NCBI RefSeq assembly: GCF_001277995.1 | Contig: NZ_CP009220.1 | Coordinates: 2,294,001 to 2,358,000, forward strand | From: Corynebacterium deserti GIMN1.010 | Lineage (GTDB): Bacteria; Actinomycetota; Actinomycetes; Mycobacteriales; Mycobacteriaceae | Length of the DNA: 64,000 nucleotides | Reading direction: 5' to 3' | Shown here: positions 18,217 through 26,716 of the stretch, piece after piece | How positions within the stretch are numbered: position 1 is the stretch's first letter | Layout: every line of letters starts with the position of its first letter | Translations under genes and position numbers: made by a program | The notes under the pieces: model-generated | What the model was told of the DNA's origin: nothing | Databases searched by the model: none | What the model saw: the letters and a program-made list of their open reading frames with translations, nothing else

Positions 18217-19623
18217 ATGTCTTTGAAGCGTCGCTCGCTCGCACTTACCTGCGCAATCACCTCCAGCATCGTGCTTGTCGGCATGACCGGCACCGCTGCT
18301 GCACAGTCTTCATTCGTTTCCGGTTCTTCCGGACTGTTCTCCTCTGAGTCCCCAGCTACACCATCCGCACCAAAGAACATCATTTACATGATCGGTGACG
18401 GCATGGGCTACAACCACGTCTCTGCAACCAACCTGTTCGAAACCGGCCAGACCCGCTACCAGGTTGAAGGCGAGCCAGGTGCTGTTACCCCAGTTGAGGG
18501 CGGCGACGCTGTTCAGGTATTCGAAGGCCCGGAATGGATCCAGGTTGCCCAGTCCACCTTCCAGGACGGCAACTCCTACGATCCACAGCGCGCATGGGCT
18601 GACCTCAACTACGTCAACGAGAACTTCACCGATTCCGCTGCCGCAGGTACCGCAATGGCAACCGGCACAAAGACAACTAACGGCATGATCGGTGTCGACA
18701 CCGCAGGTGAAACCCTCAAGAACACCTCCGAGCACGCCATCGAGCAGGGCAAGGCTGCTGGTGTTGTTTCCTCCGTTCCATTCAACCACGCAACCCCAGC
18801 TGCATGGGCTGCTCACAACTCCAACCGCAACGATCTGCACGCAATGGCAGACGAGATGATCGCGTCCGACCTCAACGTAATCATGGGCGCTGGCCACCCG
18901 TTCTACGACAACAACGGCAACCCAATCGCCACCGCTGACGAAGACTACATGCTGGCTTCCCAGTACCAACGCCTGGCAAACGGCGAGACCGACTTCACCT
19001 TCATCGAAGACGACGCTGACTTTGAGAAGCTCGCCAACGGCGATGTTTCCAGCACCAAGTACTTCGGCCTCGCACAGGTTGAAGACACCCTTCAGCACGG
19101 CCGCGATGGCGATTCCGTCACCCCTTACGACGTTCCTCAGAACGACGTCGTTGACCTTGCAACCATGTCCGAAGCAGCACTGAACGTTCTTAACCAGGAC
19201 GAAGACGGGTTCCACGTCATGATCGAGGGCGGCGCAATCGACTGGGCTGGCCACGCAAACGACATCGCACGCGACATCGAAGAAGTTCAGGCATTTAACA
19301 CAGCAGTTGAGACCGTTGTTGCGTGGGTCGAAGAGAACTCTTCATGGGACGAAACGCTCATCATCGTCACCGCTGACCACGAGACCGGTTACATGACCGG
19401 CCCTAACAACGATCCAAACTGGTCGGCACTCACCGGCGCTGCTGGCCTGGTCCCTAACCACGGATGGCACTCCGGCAACCACACCAACCAGCTCGTTCCA
19501 CTGTTCGCTCGTGGTGCAGGTTCCGCAGATATCGCCGCAGCCGCTGATCAGGTTGATCCAGTTCGCGGAAACTACATCGACAACATCGAGATCGCGAACC
19601 TGACCTTCAACAAGTGGTGGTAA
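18217..19623 (+). CDS. Secreted alkaline phosphatase
   Basis: 468 residues. I chose ATG 18217 because AAAAGGA precedes it and the protein then starts with a Sec signal peptide (MSLKRRSLAL, hydrophobic core, TAAAQS cleavage region near residue 30). The enzyme has the alkaline phosphatase plan: metal ligand block IYMIGDGMGYNH, nucleophile serine in DSAAAGTAMATG near residue 145, EGGAIDWAGHAND near 345 and TADHETG near 390. It should release phosphate from organic esters outside the cell, and phosphate-starvation control is expected; I did not find a certain Pho-type site. Confidence 0.92.
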   Translation: MSLKRRSLALTCAITSSIVLVGMTGTAAAQSSFVSGSSGLFSSESPATPSAPKNIIYMIGDGMGYNHVSATNLFETGQTRYQVEGEPGAVTPVEGGDAVQVFEGPEWIQVAQSTFQDGNSYDPQRAWADLNYVNENFTDSAAAGTAMATGTKTTNGMIGVDTAGETLKNTSEHAIEQGKAAGVVSSVPFNHATPAAWAAHNSNRNDLHAMADEMIASDLNVIMGAGHPFYDNNGNPIATADEDYMLASQYQRLANGETDFTFIEDDADFEKLANGDVSSTKYFGLAQVEDTLQHGRDGDSVTPYDVPQNDVVDLATMSEAALNVLNQDEDGFHVMIEGGAIDWAGHANDIARDIEEVQAFNTAVETVVAWVEENSSWDETLIIVTADHETGYMTGPNNDPNWSALTGAAGLVPNHGWHSGNHTNQLVPLFARGAGSADIAAAADQVDPVRGNYIDNIEIANLTFNKWW

Positions 19624-19697
19624 TCATCGCTTGACCAGCTGTTTTGGTGAAAGCAGTACGGTGCATTAACATAATCCGTGCTGCTTAACGCGGTAAT

Positions 19698-19773
19698 GGT
19701 GGCTGTAGTTCAGCTGGTAGAGCACCAGGTTGTGATCCTGGGTGTCGCGGGTTCGAGCCCCGTCAGCCACCCC
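19698..19773 (+). tRNA. tRNA-His (anticodon GTG)
   Basis: Acceptor GTGGCTG pairs with CAGCCAC, with the extra 5' G(-1) opposite C73 that marks tRNA-His. The anticodon loop is TTGTGAT, and the T-arm is GCGGGTTCGAGCCCCGT. CCA is not encoded. A tyrosine integrase remnant ends 32 bases downstream, so this tRNA is a probable attachment site. Confidence 0.95.
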
Positions 19774-19782
19774 TAATGACTA

Positions 19783-19822
19783 GCAGGTCAGGACATGTTT
19801 TTAATTAAACGTCCTGGCCTGC
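19783..19822. terminator. Terminator after tRNA-His
   Basis: Stem GCAGGTCAGGAC / GTCCTGGCCTGC around an AT-rich loop, followed by TTTATT. It overlaps the last codons of the integrase remnant on the other strand. Confidence 0.75.
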
Positions 19823-20217
19823 TTTATTGTTTGTGCCCACATTTTGCCCACAATTGCTGGCAAACGTAGCGGACACAGTGGCAGTAAACCCGGCGCAGTC
19901 ATCTGGGAATAAGTGCCCGTACCGGTCGATGGTGAACGCTGCAGAATGGTGTCCCAGTGCTAATTGACATGCTTTGATCGAGGCCCCGACGCAATTGCCA
20001 TACTCGCGAACGAGTGCCGGATATCGTGCGGTGTGAGGCCGGGATACTCTGCTACCTTAGCTGCTTCATTGCACCAATCACGCCGGGCATTTCGGACACG
20101 TAGCGGAGTGCCCCGCGTAGTGGTGAACACAAGATCTTCTGGATCCTTGTCTTTTATGTTCGATCAGCGGCACTAGACGTTGCTTATCGTGTTTGGGTGC
20201 CCCGCGGATCAGCTTCC
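19805..20217 (-). pseudogene. Tyrosine recombinase (phage integrase), decayed C-terminal part
   Basis: The minus strand spells an integrase catalytic domain over three frames. One is LIRGAPKHDKQRLVPLIEH, the next is KDPEDLVFTT...GLTPHDIRHSFASMAIASG, and the last is ASIKACQLALGHHSAAFTIDRYGHLFPDD. The HxxR, the second His (LGHHS) and the nucleophile Tyr (TIDRYG) are all visible. Frameshifts at about 20160 and 19990 (one missing base in a G/C run) kill it. The 3' end abuts tRNA-His, the usual place of an integrase gene. The 5' part is missing and an IS3-type fragment starts 4 bases away. Confidence 0.8.
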
Positions 20218-20220
20218 CAT

Positions 20221-20511
20221 TCAGTTCAGTGGTGCTGGTGCAGCTTTAAGCAATTCGTTGGTATCTCTCAGCGTGTGATTCTCCCGGCGCAGCTTGGCAA
20301 CTTCAGCGACTAAGTCTTTTGACTGGTGTTGGTGAGTGTGACCATCACAGCACGCCTGTTGCGTCCATTGCCTAGCCGTGTGCCAGGAGACACCCAGTTT
20401 TGGTGCGACTGCCTGGCACGCTTGTTGCACCGACAGGTTCTCGGCCAAGATACGATCCTCTACCAGGCGGACCACACGATCCTTGGCTTCCTAGTCACAC
20501 TTCTTCGGCAT
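20221..20511 (-). pseudogene. IS3 family transposase OrfA remnant
   Basis: It starts MPKKCD, then TAG as codon 7, then EAKDRVVRLVEDRI, a helix-turn-helix (VQQACQAVAPKLGVSWHTARQWTQQA) and the OrfA coiled-coil end LRRENHTLRDTNELLKAA. This is the complete length of an IS3-type OrfA except for the amber codon; the OrfB transposase is absent and I see no terminal inverted repeats. It abuts the integrase remnant. Confidence 0.8.
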
Positions 20512-20603
20512 GTAGGAGATTCTCCCATCTACTCAGACGGAACAAAACCTGGGACACTTCCTTTATTAAACTCTTGCTAGACATTGTTATAAGGAGTCCC
20601 CAC

Positions 20604-21383
20604 ATGCCCCGCTTTGCCGCCAACCTGTCGCTGACCTTTACTGAGCTGTCTTTTCTTGACCGTTTCGCCGCCGCTGCCGCCTACCCATTTGAAGGCGTTG
20701 AATTCCAATTTCCATACGAAGAAAATCCAGAAGACATCAAGTACGCAGCCGATTCCGCTGGATTACCCATTGCTTTGTTTAACGCCCCGCCTGGTGAGAC
20801 CAAGGGATTAGCAGCAGTGGAAACCCCAGAGGATTTCCAACGTTCCTTCCAGCCTGCTTTGGATTATGCGGCTATTCTCAAACCAGAGAAGATGCACATC
20901 ATGGCTGGTGTGACAAAGGATTCTGAAGAAAACTCCGAAGAAAACACCGCTCATTACGTCAGTAACATTCGCTGGGCTGCCGACAAACTCCAAGAGCTCG
21001 ATGTCCTTGCCGTCATCGAACCGATTAGCCCCCGCTCCATCCCCGGTTACTTCCTCAACGACCTCACCCAAGCCCGTGAGCTGACCACACAGATCAGCCA
21101 CGGCAACGTAAAGATCCTGTTCGATATCTTCCACATCCAACAAATCCACGGCGATCTCAGCCGAAACCTCCGTGCCCTCCACGCCGATGGCCTACTCGGA
21201 CACATCCAAGTGGCAAGTGTGCCCCACCGCAACGAACCCGGCTATGGCGAAGTCAACGACAAGATAATCTTCGACCTCATCGACGTGCTCCACTACCCCG
21301 GTTTTGTGGGTGGAGAATACATCCCCACCTTCACCACCGAAGAGGGACTGCATTGGTTGGAATCAGCCGTGTCCACCCCATGA
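20604..21383 (+). CDS. hyi: Hydroxypyruvate isomerase family protein
   Basis: A 259-residue TIM-barrel sugar isomerase-like protein. It begins MPRFAANLSLTFTELSFLDRF, typical of Hyi, and has EGVEFQFPYE near residue 33, AVIEPIS near 135 and the metal-ligand strands ILFDIFHIQ near 175 and GHIQVASVP near 200. Hyi interconverts hydroxypyruvate and tartronate semialdehyde in glyoxylate metabolism; related barrels act on other sugars. ATG 20604 follows AAGGAG; a longer upstream frame runs into the IS remnant and was rejected. The SDR gene follows after 47 bases. Confidence 0.85.
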   Translation: MPRFAANLSLTFTELSFLDRFAAAAAYPFEGVEFQFPYEENPEDIKYAADSAGLPIALFNAPPGETKGLAAVETPEDFQRSFQPALDYAAILKPEKMHIMAGVTKDSEENSEENTAHYVSNIRWAADKLQELDVLAVIEPISPRSIPGYFLNDLTQARELTTQISHGNVKILFDIFHIQQIHGDLSRNLRALHADGLLGHIQVASVPHRNEPGYGEVNDKIIFDLIDVLHYPGFVGGEYIPTFTTEEGLHWLESAVSTP

Positions 21384-21430
21384 CGTACCATTGACCGGGA
21401 AGATTTATTAACGCAAACAAGGAGCCTGAC

Positions 21431-22231
21431 ATGGCGTTACCAACACCTAGCAAGAGCGCCCGCGCCCTTGTTACGGGAGCAAGCCAAGGCATCGGTCTTG
21501 CCATCGCCCGTGATTTGGCGCGATACGGCCACAACCTCATTCTGGTTGCCCGCCGCGAAGACGTCCTCAACGACATCGCTGCAGAACTAGAAAAGAAGCA
21601 CGGCGTCATCGTTGAAGTCCGTGCAGTTGATCTCAGCGACGCGGACGCCCGCAAAGTGCTGATCGATGAGATCAAGACACGCGAAATCAACATCATCATT
21701 AACTCTGCAGGTATCGCCAGTTTTGGTCCGTTCAAAGACCAGAACTGGACGTACGAAACCGCTCAATTCTCCCTCAACGCCACCGCTGTTTTCGAGCTCA
21801 CCCACGCTGTCCTCACCGGCATGCTGGAACGCCGTACCGGAGCGATCTGCAACGTCGGCTCTGCGGCTGGCAATGTGCCCATCCCCAACAACGCCACCTA
21901 CGTGCTCACCAAAGCTGGTGTCAATGCTTTCACCGAGGCCCTGCACTACGAGCTCAAAGGAACCGGTGTGGCTTGCACCTTGCTCGCTCCAGGACCTGTC
22001 CGTGAGGCCGAAATCCCCGAATCTGAAATGTCCATCGTGGACAAGGTTGTCCCTGATTTCTTGTGGACCACCTACGAGTCCTGCTCTGCAGAAACCCTGC
22101 GTGCGCTGTCAAAGAACCGCCGTCGAGTTGTTCCAGGGCCGCTGTCCAAGGCGATGAACGCCGTATCCTCCATTGCTCCAACCGCTGTGCTCTCCCCAGT
22201 CATGGGGTGGGTCTACAAGAAGATGGGTTAG
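21431..22231 (+). CDS. Short-chain dehydrogenase/reductase
   Basis: 266 residues. The cofactor motif GASQGIG is at about 16-22, NSAG near 97, and catalytic Ser and YVLTK near 140-160. The C-terminal 60 residues are longer than in minimal SDRs and hydrophobic at the very end (MNAVSSIAPTAVLSPVMGWVYKKMG), like SDRs that dock on membranes. AAGGAG precedes ATG 21431. It is between hyi and orn in the same direction, with 9 bases to orn. Confidence 0.88.
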   Translation: MALPTPSKSARALVTGASQGIGLAIARDLARYGHNLILVARREDVLNDIAAELEKKHGVIVEVRAVDLSDADARKVLIDEIKTREINIIINSAGIASFGPFKDQNWTYETAQFSLNATAVFELTHAVLTGMLERRTGAICNVGSAAGNVPIPNNATYVLTKAGVNAFTEALHYELKGTGVACTLLAPGPVREAEIPESEMSIVDKVVPDFLWTTYESCSAETLRALSKNRRRVVPGPLSKAMNAVSSIAPTAVLSPVMGWVYKKMG

Positions 22232-22240
22232 AAAAAAGAA

Positions 22241-22897
22241 GTGTCCGAACCTGACAACAACTCCCACACCGTAGCTGCTCGCGACGACCGCCTCGTCTGG
22301 GTCGACCTTGAAATGACTGGCCTAGACCTTGAGCGTCACGTCATCGTCGAAGTCGCAGCGTTGGTGACTGACGCCAACCTCAACGTGCTGGGCGAAGGCG
22401 TGGATCTGGTTGTTCACGCAACGGAAGAAGAACTCGCGCAGATGGATGACTTTGTCACCAACATGCACAACTCCTCCGGGCTGACCGAACAGATCCGCTC
22501 CTCTACGGTCTCGCTCAAAGAAGCTGAAGACGCAGTCCTCACCCTCATCGAGAAACACTGCGATCCGGCGCACCCAGCGCCACTTGCTGGAAACTCCATT
22601 GCCACCGATCGATCCTTTATCCGTGAGCAAATGCCCCGTCTGGATGCTGCGCTGCATTACCGCATGGTGGATGTGTCATCAGTGAAAGAATTGGCGCGTC
22701 GCTGGTACCCACGGGTGTACTACAAGCAGCCAGAAAAAGGCCTTGCCCATCGCGCGTTGGCTGACATCGTGGAATCCATCCGCGAACTGGACTACTACCG
22801 ACGTTCATTCTTCGTCGCTGAACCCGGTCCTACCTCTGAGCAGTGTGCCGAAGATGCGCAGGCATCAGTGGAGCGATTTGCGCCGTACTTTGAGTAA
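22241..22897 (+). CDS. orn: Oligoribonuclease
   Basis: 218 residues, GTG start. It is a DEDD-type 3'-5' exoribonuclease: DLEMTGLD near residue 25, [11 protein letters not shown] near 118 and the [11 protein letters not shown] end block near 168. Orn finishes RNA decay by cutting 2-5 nt oligoribonucleotides, including pGpG, to mononucleotides. The protein has about 30 extra residues at the C-terminus compared with E. coli Orn, as is usual in actinobacteria. It converges with the esterase gene 6 bases away. Confidence 0.95.
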   Translation: MSEPDNNSHTVAARDDRLVWVDLEMTGLDLERHVIVEVAALVTDANLNVLGEGVDLVVHATEEELAQMDDFVTNMHNSSGLTEQIRSSTVSLKEAEDAVLTLIEKHCDPAHPAPLAGNSIATDRSFIREQMPRLDAALHYRMVDVSSVKELARRWYPRVYYKQPEKGLAHRALADIVESIRELDYYRRSFFVAEPGPTSEQCAEDAQASVERFAPYFE

Positions 22898-22903
22898 AAC
22901 CGA

Positions 22904-24145
22904 CTAGAGGGTTTTTAGGAGCCTGGTGAGTTCTGTGAGCAAATGTACCCGCCACCAGGCCCAATCGTGGCCGCCGTGCACACCACGCACGCGGACTTCA
23001 CGAATATCACCAGACAAGTCCTCAGCCAGCTGATGCGACATACGCAGCATCTCATCCTCATACTTACCGGCCTGCAAATGGATAGAAATCCACTGATCCG
23101 CCACTGACAACGCATCAGCCACATTAAAGCGCCACAAACTTGGTGATTGCGCGATCGCGTGACCAACTTCGCCGTCGCCCAGCGCAAGCGCCCACAGTGC
23201 TGCCAAACCGCCGAAGCTCACACCAGAAACAATTGTGTCTTCACCGCGCGGAGAAACATTGTACTTAGCGCGAACGTGTGGGAGGAGGTCGTCGAAAAGC
23301 GTATCAACCTGGCCCCCTGGCACGCCGACGGTTTCCCAGCGGCGGTCAATGTCCACAGAATCCAGCATGAGCAAGCTCACCGGCGGCAGCAGCCCAATCG
23401 AAATCGCCGCATCGACCTGTGCCGGCAGATTCATCCGATTCCACTGCTGCCCATCAAACAGCACCAGCAACGGCGCCTTTACCGGCGCCTCATAAAACCA
23501 GAAATGCTCGCCGGCCACGGTTTCTTCAACCACCGCAACGCTTGTCGACGCCGCAACCCAGCAATCCGGTAACGCATCCGGCCCCTCCACCAGAGAAGAA
23601 TTCATTACCTTCCCCAAGGCGCGCTCATCCAGGCGGCCGCCCGTCATCGCGGCCTTGCGGATTTCCATGTTGTCGCCAACCTCACGCCACGGCGGAGTCC
23701 CCTCCCCCTGAAAAGAGTTGACGGTGTAACTTGCACGCCAATCCGACGGCATCCGCAAGCTCAGCACCCACAAATCCGAGCCCTCAAGACGAACCATCTC
23801 TGACTGCTCAATGTCTTCCGCATCGAATACGCCGTTGATCCACAGCAACACAGCCGTTGCACCTGGGCATTCAACGATCCACGTGTACAAACACATATCA
23901 GGATTGCCGTCCGGATCATCAGCGATCAACGGATTCGGCTTCGCCAGCGCAGCAACCGCCATGTCGCCACAGCGACGCGCCGAATGCTCCCCACCCTCAC
24001 GCACAGCGTCACTCCAGGCGATTTCCAAGGGGCCTTCGACCCGCATGTGCTTCTTAGGGTTGTGTGATGGCACGGTTGGCGACAATTCCACATGAGCGGA
24101 CCCATGACGGTCCACCCACGTTTTCGTCTGCCTCAACGGTGGCAT
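22904..24145 (-). CDS. Enterochelin-esterase-like alpha/beta hydrolase
   Basis: 413 residues with an N-terminal immunoglobulin-like enterochelin esterase domain (about 50-180) and a C-terminal esterase D/Fes domain. The nucleophile is in GVSFGG near residue 305, and the likely catalytic His is in HGGHDWAWW near 393. Fes-type enzymes hydrolyse trilactone siderophores to release iron, but some members are plain esterases, and no siderophore gene is adjacent. A motif copy CGCTTGTCGACGCC lies at 23539-23552, and a variant at 23288-23301. Confidence 0.8.
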   Translation of the reverse strand: MPPLRQTKTWVDRHGSAHVELSPTVPSHNPKKHMRVEGPLEIAWSDAVREGGEHSARRCGDMAVAALAKPNPLIADDPDGNPDMCLYTWIVECPGATAVLLWINGVFDAEDIEQSEMVRLEGSDLWVLSLRMPSDWRASYTVNSFQGEGTPPWREVGDNMEIRKAAMTGGRLDERALGKVMNSSLVEGPDALPDCWVAASTSVAVVEETVAGEHFWFYEAPVKAPLLVLFDGQQWNRMNLPAQVDAAISIGLLPPVSLLMLDSVDIDRRWETVGVPGGQVDTLFDDLLPHVRAKYNVSPRGEDTIVSGVSFGGLAALWALALGDGEVGHAIAQSPSLWRFNVADALSVADQWISIHLQAGKYEDEMLRMSHQLAEDLSGDIREVRVRGVHGGHDWAWWRVHLLTELTRLLKTL

Positions 24146-24385
24146 CTAGTTTCCCCTTGGCCTGGTCTTTACACGTGTTTTGCCGTGCTTTTGGTTGTCT
24201 TGATCAAAAACATGGACAACCGGCAGGCGTTCTCACTACACATGTGTAGCGCATGTGCGCTTCGAAAACGACCGCCGGTTTTAAAAACAGGTTGTTAGTC
24301 TAGTTCAGTCGATTATTACAGGCAATATTAATAAGTGCTCCACGAATTAACCTGGGAAATTACCTACCCGTAGAAGATGTGCGAC

Positions 24386-25612
24386 CTACCAGGCGGACGT
24401 TTCATCCGCATTGCCCTTGCTCCACTCAGACCAAGGAATGTTCCAATCCCCCAGTCCGTCATAGCCACTCAACGTGCCACCCACGGTGTTCTTCACCGTG
24501 ACGATATCCCCGCGCTTCACCGTCTCCTGGAACCACTGGGCATTTTCCGTCGACACATTGATGCACCCATGCGAGGTGTTGTAGCTTCCCTGAGCCCCCA
24601 CCGACCACGGCGCGGCATGAACATAAATGCCGGAATATGACATCTGCGTCGCATACTGCACCGACGTACGATATCCGCCCTCCTCATAACCCAAGCCAAA
24701 GGTGGTGGAATCCATGATCATCGACTCATTGCGATCACCAATAATGTAGGTGCCGTTGGGCGTTGCCCACTCATCAGTGTCCCGACCAAATGACACCGGC
24801 ATTGTGCGCAGCAACTCGCCATTCTTGTACACACTCATAGTCTTGGTGGCGTCATCAGCAACAGCCTCCACACGATCACCAATGGTGAAATTGGTGGCAT
24901 TATCCGTCTGCCCCCACACACCGCCACCGAGATCCTTGCCATAAATATCGGCCTCAACAGTAACTTCAGTGCCCGGCTCCCAATACTCTGCCGGACGCCA
25001 GCGCAGCTCACTGTTGTTCAACCAAAAAAACGCGCCCTCAACCTCTGGCGACGTAGTAATAGTGATGGCATCCTGCGCCGCCTGACGATCCTCCACCGGC
25101 GACCCGAAACGGAACCCAATTGTTTGGCCAACGCCCACCACCGAATCAGCCAGAGGAGACAGTGCAACATTTGTGGTCGCTGCGGGGCTCGTCGTATTAA
25201 ACACCGTTGTGGTGGTCTCGCCGTTCTTATCCGTAGCCTTCACCGTGTAAGTACGGTTGTATCCAAGAGTTTCCGCAGAGGTCCAGGTGCGGGAATCATC
25301 GGACAGCTCAGATTCCACCTCATAACCTTCTTCATTGGTCATGGTGACAGACTTCAGCCCATCCCCCATGGACTTCACGATCACAGGCTCTGATGGATCA
25401 ACATCCTCCGCCTCATCATCCACCGACACAACCGGCGCTAAGGCTTCCTCCTTGGTGCCCTGGGCCTCTTGAGCGCTCTGAGATTGCCCGGAGTCAGATT
25501 CCTGCGCACCACTGCGTTCAATCGTGCACCCTGCCAGCGCTAGAGAACCAACCGTAAGAAGGGCAAGCAACGAACCTGCAACCACTCCGCGCCTACCACC
25601 AAAAACCTGCAC
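24386..25612 (-). CDS. L,D-transpeptidase lipoprotein
   Basis: 408 residues. It has a lipoprotein signal with lipobox LAGC at about residue 28, an acidic Gln/Ser-rich linker, two Ig-like domains (about 65-250), and a YkuD catalytic domain with the nucleophile cysteine in SHGCINVS near 370. L,D-transpeptidases make 3-3 cross-links in peptidoglycan at the outer face of the membrane. The domain order is that of mycobacterial LdtMt2/LppS-type proteins. Confidence 0.92.
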   Translation of the reverse strand: MQVFGGRRGVVAGSLLALLTVGSLALAGCTIERSGAQESDSGQSQSAQEAQGTKEEALAPVVSVDDEAEDVDPSEPVIVKSMGDGLKSVTMTNEEGYEVESELSDDSRTWTSAETLGYNRTYTVKATDKNGETTTTVFNTTSPAATTNVALSPLADSVVGVGQTIGFRFGSPVEDRQAAQDAITITTSPEVEGAFFWLNNSELRWRPAEYWEPGTEVTVEADIYGKDLGGGVWGQTDNATNFTIGDRVEAVADDATKTMSVYKNGELLRTMPVSFGRDTDEWATPNGTYIIGDRNESMIMDSTTFGLGYEEGGYRTSVQYATQMSYSGIYVHAAPWSVGAQGSYNTSHGCINVSTENAQWFQETVKRGDIVTVKNTVGGTLSGYDGLGDWNIPWSEWSKGNADETSAW

Positions 25613-26077
25613 TGTTACGCCCTTCTGACAAACTAGCCAAACTAAAAAATGCGCCAGAGCTTGAGATTTTCCGGGCTTGTGGCCTGCTCCAAATCTGGGG
25701 CATCGACCGCTTCTGAGGGTGGAAAACTTAAGCGAACTGACAAAATCTAAAACAACACGCTACTAGGGAAAACCTGAAGAAATAAACCGATAGTCCTCGA
25801 TTGATCAAATCGTTAGAAGAAAGACACCGATATGCCATCTTTCTCCCACATAGCTACTCTGATCATCCCTTTTTGACAGGCCACTGTTACGTCCGACGCC
25901 GGAAACAGAAGTTTTGTGAGCGAATTGTTATCTTAAGCTTAGCTCGAAGGCTGCCCCTCCAACTCAGTAGCTCCACCTCAACACCCCGCTTGACGTGCAG
26001 ATTTTACTTTGAATCCAATTACCTGTTATATTTTTCTTCGTTGCAAGCGAGGTCAACACCTCAAGCAGTCAACAAAT
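25613..26077. other. Intergenic stretch before the tRNA-Lys pair
   Basis: It should hold the promoter of the minus-strand L,D-transpeptidase gene and that of tRNA-Lys. It is AT-rich at both ends. I see no gene, and no -35/-10 pair that I would defend. Confidence 0.4.
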
Positions 26078-26153
26078 GCGCCATTAGCTCAATTGGTAGA
26101 GCAACTGACTCTTAATCAGTGGGTTCGGGGTTCGATTCCCTGATGGCGCACCA
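26078..26153 (+). tRNA. tRNA-Lys (anticodon CTT), copy 1
   Basis: Acceptor GCGCCAT pairs with ATGGCGC, the anticodon arm is ACTGA-CTCTTAA-TCAGT, and CCA is encoded. It is identical to the copy at 26241. Confidence 0.96.
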
Positions 26154-26164
26154 AGAAAGTAGAT

Positions 26165-26191
26165 CCCGTAGCCTGCCCAGCAGGCTGCGGG
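26165..26191 (+). terminator. Terminator of tRNA-Lys copy 1
   Basis: Stem CCCGTAGCCTG / CAGGCTGCGGG with a 4-base loop, followed by TTGCTTCTT. Confidence 0.75.
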
Positions 26192-26240
26192 TTGCTTCTT
26201 GAATGCCTGCGAGAGTAACTTAATCAAGCAGACAACATAA

Positions 26241-26316
26241 GCGCCATTAGCTCAATTGGTAGAGCAACTGACTCTTAATCAGTGGGTTCGGGGTTCGATT
26301 CCCTGATGGCGCACCA
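26241..26316 (+). tRNA. tRNA-Lys (anticodon CTT), copy 2
   Basis: All 76 bases, including CCA, match copy 1. The about 17 bases before each gene are also nearly the same (CAAGCAG-CAACA...), pointing to a tandem duplication. Confidence 0.96.
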
Positions 26317-26327
26317 CAACAAACTAG

Positions 26328-26356
26328 CTCCACTCATTTTCTGTGAGTGGGGCTTG
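26328..26356 (+). terminator. Terminator of tRNA-Lys copy 2
   Basis: Stem AGCTCCACTCA / TGAGTGGGGCT with a short TTTTCTG loop, followed by TGTTTTCG. Confidence 0.75.
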
Positions 26357-26656
26357 TTTTCGTTTCCAAGCCCTCTTGACGATCTTCGAGTGACTCCAGT
26401 CCCCTCACGGTGTGGATGGGGATGGATTCCGGTCGACTTCATGTCACCGACTTCGCAAGTCCGACTTCGTGCCTCCGACACCAACACACTTTCGTAAAAG
26501 TGGACTCCTGTCAGAGACAAGAAGTCGACCTGAACTTTAGTCAACCCAAGCCTCTCCCCCGCCCCCCCGCAAAGAGACGAAAGGTCGACATCGCACCCAC
26601 CCGACAAACCCCACCTCTGCGCCTCTAAGCAGTTTCCCGTGGGCACTCCACAACTC

Positions 26657-26699
26657 AAAAGCCCCGCACAACGTGAGACTGAACGTGGTGCGGGGCTTA
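26657..26699 (-). terminator. Terminator of the BCCT transporter gene
   Basis: Minus-strand stem AAGCCCCGCAC / GTGCGGGGCTTTT, 18 bases after the betT stop. The roughly 300 bases between here and the tRNA-Lys terminator hold nothing I recognise. Confidence 0.75.
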
Positions 26700-26716
26700 G
26701 CGCAACGTATGAAAGG

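Noticed and set aside
18310..19254. 314-codon minus-strand frame
   Set aside because: It is antisense to the alkaline phosphatase gene, which has a signal peptide and active-site motifs.
25801..26115. 104-codon plus-strand frame before and into tRNA-Lys
   Set aside because: It runs through the tRNA gene and lacks a ribosome site.
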